From NCBI RefSeq assembly GCF_900094565.1, contig NZ_FMAF01000006.1, positions 57,207-121,206 on the forward strand: a DNA stretch of 64,000 bases, read 5' to 3'. This DNA is from Martinezella lusitana. Lineage in GTDB: Bacteria; Pseudomonadota; Alphaproteobacteria; Rhizobiales; Rhizobiaceae. The position numbers and the translations under genes are program-made. This document shows, one piece after another, positions 58,468 through 64,000 of this stretch. The notes under the pieces are model-generated. The model saw nothing but the letters and a program-made list of their open reading frames with translations, did no database searches and was not told where the DNA came from. Positions within the stretch are counted from its first letter, which is position 1, and each line of letters starts with the position of its first letter.

Positions 58468-59376
58468 TCAGCGCTCCACGGTCGGAAGAGCGCCGCCCTT
58501 GATGGGCAGATTCGAGACCTTGTCTCCGCGACGGGAAGCATTCCATGCCCGAATGATCAGCTCTGCCTTTTCGTTCGGCTTGAGGCGGCCACGTTCCGAC
58601 ATAAGACGGTTGCGAGCGTAAAGGATAGGACTACGCGGGACGAGATTGGAGCCTTTGATAAGTGCATCCATGAACATGGAGACAGCCTCAGGCTTGCCGC
58701 TGACACGCGTAAAGGTCCAGTGCGCAAACGCAAGGATTGCACGACCGCCGACAGCATCAGAGCCCTTGGAAGGGATAGCGGCCAAACTTTCCGCCACGCT
58801 TGGATGATCCTCGACGAAGGAAAGGACCTCCATCTTGGTCGGACGGAATGCTTGCGTCTGAGTGATAAAACTGTGGTTGACATGTTGCCAAACGAATTTG
58901 GCGGCGGCAGCCAATGCTACGCTATCGACATGCCCGTTCATGCCGAGATAGTCGCCGGTCATCCGGGTCTTGCCCTGATCGACCGTAAGGCGGCTTTCGC
59001 GATCTGGGCCGATGATCAAGACGACCCTGATGGCCGTATTCGACGCGAGAACAGCTTCGCAGCGATGCTGACCGTCGTTAAGCTTGCCATCATTGGAAAT
59101 GATGATCGGCTCTCCATTAAATGCCCAGGCGCCGTTTGCCATGTCGCGTGCATAGTTCTCGACGATGATGGAGCTGAGCTTCCGATTTCCCGGATTGCGG
59201 GCAAGCATCACTCGCGCCATGGCCGGAGTGAGATCAATGACCTCGGAAACAACGCCGAACTTGGACTTAGCAATCCGTTCGTCGAGCCAAAGGCCAGCAG
59301 TCTTGTCAGGAGAATTTTCAGAGGGAATACGCGCCGGCTTATTGCCGTTTTGAGCGATATCCATTACATGTTGCAT
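58468..59376 (-). CDS. Phage protein with DGQHR-type ParB-like domain
   Basis: 302 residues from ATG 59376, with GAGG eight bases upstream. Key motif: IISNDGKLNDGQHRCEAVLA, typical of DGQHR/ParB-nuclease-fold proteins in phages, preceded by VIDLTPAMARVMLARNPGNR and followed by a long helical domain (VGGRAILAFAHWTFTRVSGK). It is encoded directly upstream of the ParB-like gene, with a three-base gap. It may act with it on DNA. Confidence 0.72.
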   Translation of the reverse strand: MQHVMDIAQNGNKPARIPSENSPDKTAGLWLDERIAKSKFGVVSEVIDLTPAMARVMLARNPGNRKLSSIIVENYARDMANGAWAFNGEPIIISNDGKLNDGQHRCEAVLASNTAIRVVLIIGPDRESRLTVDQGKTRMTGDYLGMNGHVDSVALAAAAKFVWQHVNHSFITQTQAFRPTKMEVLSFVEDHPSVAESLAAIPSKGSDAVGGRAILAFAHWTFTRVSGKPEAVSMFMDALIKGSNLVPRSPILYARNRLMSERGRLKPNEKAELIIRAWNASRRGDKVSNLPIKGGALPTVER

Positions 59377-59490
59377 TGGAAAAACCTCTTGGCGGGCGTC
59401 TTCGGGCGACCCGCCTTTTTCTTTGTGGCGCGAGGCCCGACGCTCACGTTTGAAGGGGTCTTCAATTTGATCAGAAGGAATGGAGCGCAT

Positions 59491-59766
59491 TCAGATGCCG
59501 CCTTTCCGAATGGGGGCGCCGATGTTCAGCGCAGTGGTCTGGTATCCAAGACCATACGTGGTATCGGGATCGAACTTGCCGTATCGATCGGCGATCGCTG
59601 CGCATCGGTCGCGCTCGCCAAGCAGATGATCGAACGCCCTCCAAACCCGGCAGCAGGCGCAACTCGGTTCGAAGTCGTCGCAGCGATCACCCCATTGACT
59701 GGTTATCGCCTCAATGATGAGGTCGATATCCGCCGGTACTGGTTCTTTGAGATGAGAGGGGGTCAT
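59491..59766 (-). CDS. Small phage early protein with cysteine pair
   Basis: 91 residues. The start overlaps the stop of the Cro-like gene (ATGA). It contains CACCRVWRAFDHLLGERDRC, a possible metal site, and DPDTTYGLGYQTTALNIGAP. It is the second gene of the early leftward operon under the switch operators. No family recognised. Confidence 0.6.
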   Translation of the reverse strand: MTPSHLKEPVPADIDLIIEAITSQWGDRCDDFEPSCACCRVWRAFDHLLGERDRCAAIADRYGKFDPDTTYGLGYQTTALNIGAPIRKGGI

Positions 59767-59999
59767 GCTGCGGACTCCCTAGCGCGCTTCTGCTGAGCCT
59801 CCTCGAAGCCCTTGAGAAGGTCGTTCGCGGTTACGGCGCTATTGGTGGCCTCATGAATTTTTCTGATGATCTCCGGAGCCGGGAAACGCTTCCCGTTCAC
59901 ATATCGACTTACAGCCGCCTGCTCGACGCCAATTCGTTTCGCAAAATCGGCGTGCGATATCTTCGGTTCTTGTGCTCTTAGGTATTCATCTAGGGTCAT
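59763..59999 (-). CDS. Cro-like repressor / early regulator
   Basis: 78 residues from ATG 59999. A compact XRE helix-turn-helix: ISHADFAKRIGVEQAAVSRY VNGKRFPAP (split for length), then a short C-terminal part. It is transcribed away from the CI-like repressor gene across three operators, the usual lambda-like arrangement. It probably turns off repressor synthesis and tunes early genes in lytic growth. Confidence 0.82.
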   Translation of the reverse strand: MTLDEYLRAQEPKISHADFAKRIGVEQAAVSRYVNGKRFPAPEIIRKIHEATNSAVTANDLLKGFEEAQQKRARESAA

Positions 60000-60009
60000 A
60001 CCAAACACG

Positions 60010-60082
60010 ATACCAAAATGGCATCGCAAATCAAGCGATATTTATACCAAATTGGATTTTGATAAAAATGCCATGATGGCAT
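60010..60082. promoter_or_regulatory. Three switch operators between cro-like and repressor genes
   Basis: Copies at 60010-60024 (ATACCAAAATGGCAT), 60044-60058 (ATACCAAATTGGATT) and 60068-60082 (ATGCCATGATGGCAT). The shared form is ATRCCA-N3-YGGNAT, a 15-bp palindrome with 34- and 24-base spacing. On the minus strand TTGATT and TATCGT with 16 bases between them overlap the first site, so binding there would block the cro-side promoter. Confidence 0.8.
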
Positions 60083-60093
60083 AAGTTCGGAAC

Positions 60094-60783
60094 ATGAATA
60101 TGATCAAAGAGTTAAGGGAAAAGATAGGAATGTCTCAGGCTAGTTTGGCCGAGGCTGTTGGCACCTCGCAACCTCAGATCAAGCGCCTGGAGACGGGCCA
60201 AAGGAAGCTTACGAAGGAATGGGCTGAGCGGCTTTGCGGCCCTTTGAATGTGACTGCAGAAATTTTGCTGTTTGGCTGGCCGGATGATAGCCCAGCGGAG
60301 AATATTGAAACTTCCGATATAACTAATTTTGGTTCCAATGTTTTTGAACTTCCAAATGCAAAAATTAGGGATAAGGTGGTCGGCCTAGGCCGAAAGATAC
60401 CAGTTTACGGGCAGGCTGTCGGCGGCGTCGACGGAGAATTCCTCATGAATGGAAGTGTTTTGTATGAGGTAATGGCTCCCCCTATAGTTTCAGATATTTC
60501 GGGGGCGTATGCGGTGCAGGTTGCGGGGGATTCAATGTCTCCACGATATGAGGACGGCGAAATCTGCTTCGTCGACCCTATGCGCCGCGTGAAAAAAGGT
60601 GACTACGTTATTGCCCAGATACGCATGGATGAACACGGCCCGCTTTTAGCGTTCGTGAAGAAATTCATTCGGCATAACAGCATTGAACTCGTTCTTGAGC
60701 AGTTTAATCCGCCCAAGGAACTTCGATTCCCAGCATCTGCTGTCGCAACGGTGCACTTCATCGCCCTGGCGGGGAATGCATGA
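60094..60783 (+). CDS. CI-like phage repressor with S24 peptidase domain
   Basis: 229 residues. The N-terminal XRE domain (IGMSQASLAEAVGTSQPQIK) binds operators. The C-terminal LexA/CI domain has the catalytic serine S147 (VAGDSMSPRYEDG) and the lysine in LLAFVKKFI (K189 or K190), with a possible self-cleavage region near YGQAVGGVDGEF (105-116). RecA-stimulated cleavage would allow prophage induction by DNA damage. It is encoded opposite the cro-like gene and directly followed, with an ATGA overlap, by a small membrane protein. Confidence 0.9.
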   Translation: MNMIKELREKIGMSQASLAEAVGTSQPQIKRLETGQRKLTKEWAERLCGPLNVTAEILLFGWPDDSPAENIETSDITNFGSNVFELPNAKIRDKVVGLGRKIPVYGQAVGGVDGEFLMNGSVLYEVMAPPIVSDISGAYAVQVAGDSMSPRYEDGEICFVDPMRRVKKGDYVIAQIRMDEHGPLLAFVKKFIRHNSIELVLEQFNPPKELRFPASAVATVHFIALAGNA

Positions 60784-61067
60784 GCGTCAACGAGCTTAAG
60801 GTAGCGCTGAAATATGCAAAAACGGATCTGGATAGGGATGCCGCGTTAGCAAAATTTCAACTCGATGAAGACATGCAATTTTTCGATGGGAATACCAAGC
60901 ATAAATTTGTCTTGGACCAGATGCAGAAGGATGTTCTCATCGCCCATACTCGGCAAGATGCGGCTCATGCTCTCATCACATCGTTGCGCTTGGTGAATGA
61001 AATTCGCATTATAAAATGGATTTTGCTGACCGTTTTAGCGATACAGGTTTTCATCGTTTTTCGATAA
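60780..61067 (+). CDS. Membrane protein co-expressed with the repressor; candidate superinfection exclusion factor
   Basis: 95 residues. The start overlaps the stop of the repressor gene (ATGA), so it should be made in the lysogen. Helical N-terminal part (VALKYAKTDLDRDAALAKFQ, HTRQDAAHALITSLRLVNEI) with a single C-terminal membrane span (IIKWILLTVLAIQVFIVFR), placing the bulk of the protein in the cytoplasm. Repressor-linked membrane proteins commonly exclude related phages. This is inference from context. Confidence 0.65.
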   Translation: MSVNELKVALKYAKTDLDRDAALAKFQLDEDMQFFDGNTKHKFVLDQMQKDVLIAHTRQDAAHALITSLRLVNEIRIIKWILLTVLAIQVFIVFR

Positions 61068-61165
61068 GATCTATCTCCCTGTTTCCAATTACTCCTACCT
61101 CCTAAGCAGAACTAAAAAGATAATACTCCCGTCTATATCAGCCTCCGTCTATATTGTGTTGGTGG

Positions 61166-61190
61166 GGAACAACACGTAATTGGTTGTTCC
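61166..61190. terminator. 8-bp hairpin between convergent genes
   Basis: GGAACAAC-ACGTAATTG-GTTGTTCC forms a perfect stem between the ends of a plus- and a minus-strand gene. There is no T-run on either side, so its role as a terminator is uncertain. A repeated CCGTCTATAT lies just upstream (near 61130-61155). Confidence 0.35.
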
Positions 61191-61205
61191 AGAACAACAA
61201 TAAAA

Positions 61206-61553
61206 TCAAAAAGGGATCGCGATCCGGTAGACATTCCCGGAGCGCTTTTGGCGATCGACCTCAATCCAATGGATTGCCTCTAGCTTCTTGATGGCTAGAT
61301 GAACCGCCGTCCTCTCGCATCCAACATTCCTGCAAATGTAGTCCATCCCGGCCGCGCAAAATGGCGTATCCGGTGTGCCGAACGCGCCGATAAATACGGC
61401 CGCGCATCGTTGAACGTGGGTGAGGTGCGTCATCTGGTTCACGCGCCTTATCCAACGCCGCTGCATTCTGAGGAACGGAGCAACCTCAACCGGCGGATAT
61501 TTCTTCCTTAGCAATTTGATTCTGTCTGTTTCGGTATCGTGTCTTTTTCTCAT
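61206..61553 (-). CDS. Winged-helix-type phage regulator
   Basis: 115 residues. A helix-turn-helix-like region (RNVGCERTAVHLAIKKLEAI) and a C-terminal wing (HWIEVDRQKRSGNVYRIAIP) match phage regulators or replication-type winged helices. The start codon is next to a pair of switch operators (61565-61603), so expression is probably shut off in the lysogen. It is divergent from the right-hand early operon. Confidence 0.7.
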   Translation of the reverse strand: MRKRHDTETDRIKLLRKKYPPVEVAPFLRMQRRWIRRVNQMTHLTHVQRCAAVFIGAFGTPDTPFCAAGMDYICRNVGCERTAVHLAIKKLEAIHWIEVDRQKRSGNVYRIAIPF

Positions 61554-61564
61554 ACCAAATATTT

Positions 61565-61603
61565 ATACCAAGTCGGTATTGACTAGCAATGCCAAAATGG
61601 TAT
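61565..61603. promoter_or_regulatory. Second operator cluster (two copies)
   Basis: ATACCAAGTCGGTAT at 61565-61579 and ATGCCAAAATGGTAT at 61589-61603, spaced by 24 bases as in the main switch. A half site ATACCAAAT occurs at 61552-61560. They lie between divergent transcription units: the winged-helix gene to the left and the small-gene operon to the right. Confidence 0.8.
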
Positions 61604-61725
61604 TCTCATCTTCATCGAAGCCGCTCCCGACTGACTAGCTAACGCTCAGAGAAACGGGATCGGCATCAACCCCGCACTTCCTAACTGCCCAGGCAGAGGG
61701 AGATGCGAAAGGAAGGATGAGGGAA

Positions 61726-61878
61726 ATGACGCAGGAACAGGAACGCCGCGTAATTGAGAGCATCGTTGAATGCAACCGCATTCTTGACCGTGCTCGCTCC
61801 TACCAGCCGCAGTTTCAGGATACCGCACTGATCGCTCAGTACGAAGCTCAGAAACTGCGCCTTCAGGGGATGCTTTGA
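61726..61878 (+). CDS. 50-residue phage early protein
   Basis: Starts TQEQERRVIESIVECNRILD after the Met, with GAGGGAA before ATG 61726; an in-frame ATG at 61717 is possible but lies on top of AAGGAAGG. Helical, charged. It is the first gene of the rightward operon after the operator pair, and the next gene begins two bases beyond its stop. Confidence 0.55.
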   Translation: MTQEQERRVIESIVECNRILDRARSYQPQFQDTALIAQYEAQKLRLQGML

Positions 61879-61879
61879 G

Positions 61880-62092
61880 ATGGCTTTCGAGTTCGGAGAA
61901 TGGGCCATTCCAAACGGTCAAGACTGCCCTGTAGATGACCATCTCGTTGTCGAGATTGAGCGACGAGACGGAACATCAAATAGGGGTCCAGCTGGGTATT
62001 GGTCGTCGCCATACCGACACCAGAACTCTTGGTACCACAACGGGTTGTCCTGCGACATCGTTCGATATCGGAAAGTTTATTTCATCGCCTGA
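61880..62092 (+). CDS. Small phage early protein
   Basis: 70 residues. Sequences such as HLVVEIERRDGTSNRGPAGY and WYHNGLSCDIVRYRKVYF are reminiscent of a small beta protein common in Rhizobium and Caulobacter phages. It begins two bases after the preceding stop. Unknown function. Confidence 0.6.
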   Translation: MAFEFGEWAIPNGQDCPVDDHLVVEIERRDGTSNRGPAGYWSSPYRHQNSWYHNGLSCDIVRYRKVYFIA

Positions 62093-62160
62093 CCGCCTTC
62101 GGAAAGCTGCCGTCACAAGCAGCTTTTCGAAAGCTATCAATCAGTGATGAGGAACGGGAA

Positions 62161-62568
62161 ATGAACACCAAGGAAATTCAGAAGCGCCTTGATCAACTGA
62201 TGAAGGCAATGATCGACAAGGGCTTGAAGCAGCCATGCGCCCAGTTCGATGCCGAGAGCGGCAACATAGAGTTTCGAGTTTACTTGCGTTGGCAGGACCC
62301 GACGAAGCTTGGCAAAGACAGGTATTCTGACGGCCTGTTCAAATTCATCAAAAATGATGACCCGGGAAAGGCCTTCGAAGAGGCTGACGAGTTTGTTGCC
62401 GCTATGCCGTCAGGCGATGAAGCTCGTCTTCATCAGTTCATGGGCGCTCTCGCCACCGTGATTGATCTCGGCAAGGACAACGGGATTGAAGTCGAATTCA
62501 TGAACCCGCTCCAAGCGACGATGAAAAAGCTCTCCGAAAACATTCTGACGGATCAGCGCGCCGCTTAA
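62161..62568 (+). CDS. Phage early protein of unknown function
   Basis: 135 residues from ATG 62161, with GAGGAACGGG just upstream; the longer open frame is not supported. Helical N- and C-termini surround a beta segment (SGNIEFRVYLRWQDPTKLGK). It may act in replication or recombination, but no motif decides it. Confidence 0.6.
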   Translation: MNTKEIQKRLDQLMKAMIDKGLKQPCAQFDAESGNIEFRVYLRWQDPTKLGKDRYSDGLFKFIKNDDPGKAFEEADEFVAAMPSGDEARLHQFMGALATVIDLGKDNGIEVEFMNPLQATMKKLSENILTDQRAA

Positions 62569-62611
62569 TCCCCACCCCCGAAACGGATGCTCTGAACAGA
62601 GGATACGACCG

Positions 62612-62896
62612 ATGGCAGACGACACAATCGATGATGGCGGCTTGGCCTTCCCAGCAAAGCGATATCAGGCGGTCGATATGTTTATCGATGCTGATGGAGC
62701 TACGCGCCCCACATTTGCGGATGTTGATCATCCTGGCATGACGCTTCGCGACTGGTTCGCCGGCCACGCTCTGATCGGCCTCATCCCTGCATATCAGGCG
62801 GCATACGGGTCACCGACAGCCGAATGCGTGGAGATCGTCAGGGAGGCCTACGGCTACGCTGACATCATGATTGCCGCCCGGAAGGCCGGTGCGTGA
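62612..62896 (+). CDS. Phage protein with GMTLRDWFAGHAL motif
   Basis: 94 residues. The DDGGLAFP...GMTLRDWFAGHALIG motif is widely seen in small uncharacterised phage proteins of proteobacteria, from memory. The stop overlaps the next start by one base (TGATG). Confidence 0.65.
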   Translation: MADDTIDDGGLAFPAKRYQAVDMFIDADGATRPTFADVDHPGMTLRDWFAGHALIGLIPAYQAAYGSPTAECVEIVREAYGYADIMIAARKAGA

Positions 62897-63111
62897 TGGC
62901 AACGCTCCCCCCCTGCAATCTATGCGCCGGCACTGGAAAGACCCTCACCCGGTTTTCCTTCCCGACCGAAAGCTTCGGCTCTGCCCGCTGTTACGTCTGC
63001 AAGGGGACTGGAGAGACCAAATCTCAAGCATCAAACGATGCAATCGCAGATCAGACCCGTATGCGCCGGATGGCAAAGCCATTGGCTAGGAAAATGGAGA
63101 TAATTCAATGA
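62896..63111 (+). CDS. Small zinc-finger protein with two DnaJ-like CxxCxGxG motifs
   Basis: 71 residues. CNLCAGTGKT and CYVCKGTGET are the two halves of a DnaJ-type zinc site, here without the J domain. The rest is basic. Small phage proteins of this type bind zinc and probably assist protein or nucleic-acid interaction. It starts at ATG 62896, coupled to the gene before. Confidence 0.65.
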   Translation: MATLPPCNLCAGTGKTLTRFSFPTESFGSARCYVCKGTGETKSQASNDAIADQTRMRRMAKPLARKMEIIQ

Positions 63112-63500
63112 CGACGCTCGAATATGATTTCTCCGAAATGAAACTTCCCGGCTATGGCGATGACATCCTCATTCAGGGAACCGCCATCCTCGAAAGCGAC
63201 TGCGAAGACGACAGCTATTTCTATGTCGCCTCATTGAAGATCGGCAAGACGACGCTAAAGCGGCCGAGCCGGATCAACAGCGCGCACGTCATCGACGATT
63301 TCCTCTTCACCGAGATCGTGAAGCAGATCGAAGACGACAAGACCGTTCACGGCAAGCATGCGGCTCTGGAATGGACGGACGCCGTTTCCGGTCTTGTCTC
63401 CGACTTCGTTCCGGCCCTTCGCCGTCGTCACGGTATGCCGATGTTTCTCATCCCCGAACTTGCCCCGCTTGGCGGCGTCTCAGCTCAAGCGGCTGAATAG
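63108..63500 (+). CDS. Phage early protein of unknown function
   Basis: 130 residues. The start overlaps the preceding stop. Beta-rich N-terminal half (LIQGTAILESDCEDDSYFYV, SLKIGKTTLKRPSRINSAHV) and a helical C-terminus. No family recognised. Confidence 0.6.
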   Translation: MTTLEYDFSEMKLPGYGDDILIQGTAILESDCEDDSYFYVASLKIGKTTLKRPSRINSAHVIDDFLFTEIVKQIEDDKTVHGKHAALEWTDAVSGLVSDFVPALRRRHGMPMFLIPELAPLGGVSAQAAE

Positions 63501-63538
63501 CAACATCATTCAATTTACGAACCCAGAGGGGCATTTTC

Positions 63539-64000
63539 ATGGCCAAGAAGCCAAAGCAGACAGAGGAAGTCGTTACCGCAGAGCAGCCGGTTGTCATGGC
63601 TATAAAGGGCTTCAATGCGGATCTGACGTGCACCCCGAATGGTGGGCCGAAGTTTCAGTATGCCGTTGGCGAAACATATACCCATGACGGCAAGGTTGTC
63701 GCCTGCAAAAGTGGCTTCCACGCTATCACCGGGCATCCTCTTGCGGTCTTCAAATATTACGCGCCTGCCGGGTCTGTTTTTCATAGTGTCGGGCTTTCCG
63801 GCTCCATGCATACCGATGATGACGAGAAGACGGCGGCTGAAATCCTCAAGGTCGGCGCGCAGATCGGCATGAGCGATCTTGTCAAGGAAGCCGTGAAGTG
63901 GGTCACTGACCGTGCAACGGTCGAGGAAGGTGGCCACGCCACCGGCTATCAGGGCGCGGCATCCGCCACCGGCACTCGGGGCGCGGCATCCGCCACCGGC
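63539..64000 (+). CDS. DUF7666-like phage protein with ATGxxGAAS repeats (3' end outside window)
   Basis: At least 154 residues. The N-terminal domain has IKGFNADLTCTPNGGPKFQY, then VGETYTHDGKVVACKSGFHA, the layout of the DUF7666 family of phage proteins. From about residue 134 onward a 9-residue repeat begins, ATGYQGAASATGTRGAASAT, with 27-base units carrying the same GGCGCGGCATCCGCCACCGG core. The reading frame is still open at the window edge. The repeats suggest a beta-solenoid-like tail of variable length. Function unknown. Confidence 0.75.
   Translation, partial: MAKKPKQTEEVVTAEQPVVMAIKGFNADLTCTPNGGPKFQYAVGETYTHDGKVVACKSGFHAITGHPLAVFKYYAPAGSVFHSVGLSGSMHTDDDEKTAAEILKVGAQIGMSDLVKEAVKWVTDRATVEEGGHATGYQGAASATGTRGAASATG

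Noticed and set aside
57772..59796. A 674-codon open frame on the plus strand
   Set aside because: It is antisense to two clear ParB-like genes and parts of neighbouring early genes on the minus strand, and shows no domain, membrane or ribosome-site support.

Overview
The window comes from a Rhizobiaceae-type alphaproteobacterium (Rhizobium/Agrobacterium group). The evidence is GC-rich coding sequence, DUF982 and DUF1515 family proteins, and a tRNA-Lys(CTT) fragment used as an integration site. It has two parts: about 14.6 kb of chromosome on the left, and about 49.4 kb of a tailed-phage prophage that runs off the right edge.

Chromosome (1-14,581). In order: the 3' part of a GlxA-type AraC regulator; two paralogous double-receiver response regulators, one carrying a GGDEF cyclase domain; a large MscS-type mechanosensitive channel; then a cluster that looks like sulfur acquisition. 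That cluster holds two related FAD/NAD(P)-binding oxidoreductases, an RBBP9-type serine hydrolase, an SfnB-like acyl-CoA-dehydrogenase-fold enzyme and a four-cysteine Rrf2 regulator. After it come two very small putative membrane proteins, a PilZ protein and a DUF982 protein.

Prophage (14,582 to beyond 64,000). A 47-bp 3' fragment of tRNA-Lys marks the left attachment site. Late genes lie almost wholly on the minus strand, so in transcription order they run from right to left. A lambda-like switch sits near 60 kb: a Cro-like gene and a CI/S24 repressor, with five copies of an ATRCCA-N3-YGGNAT operator in two clusters. Leftward from it come ParB-like proteins, two DNA methyltransferases, RusA, a replication protein and a DnaA-domain protein, then small and large terminase, portal, scaffold, capsid, P22-like tail-neck proteins, large internal virion proteins (one with a transglycosylase domain), tail fibres, a cargo methyltransferase and a lysis cassette. 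Rightward from the switch lies a set of small accessory genes. The last is a DUF7666-like repeat protein cut by the window end. No integrase is visible; it should lie to the right.

Most notable points. (1) The large terminase carries an intein exactly in its nuclease active site, and inside the intein a complete HNH endonuclease is encoded in a different reading frame. (2) A roughly 700-nt non-coding stretch at 49.4-50.1 kb is packed with perfect stems and GNRA-tetraloop hairpins and ends in a terminator, so it looks like a large structured phage RNA. Two further structured segments lie at 45.2-45.5 and 56.8-57.06 kb. (3) The cytosine methyltransferase locus reads as recognisable Dcm-like protein in two overlapping frames. 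All calls were made by eye from the sequence; no database search was run.
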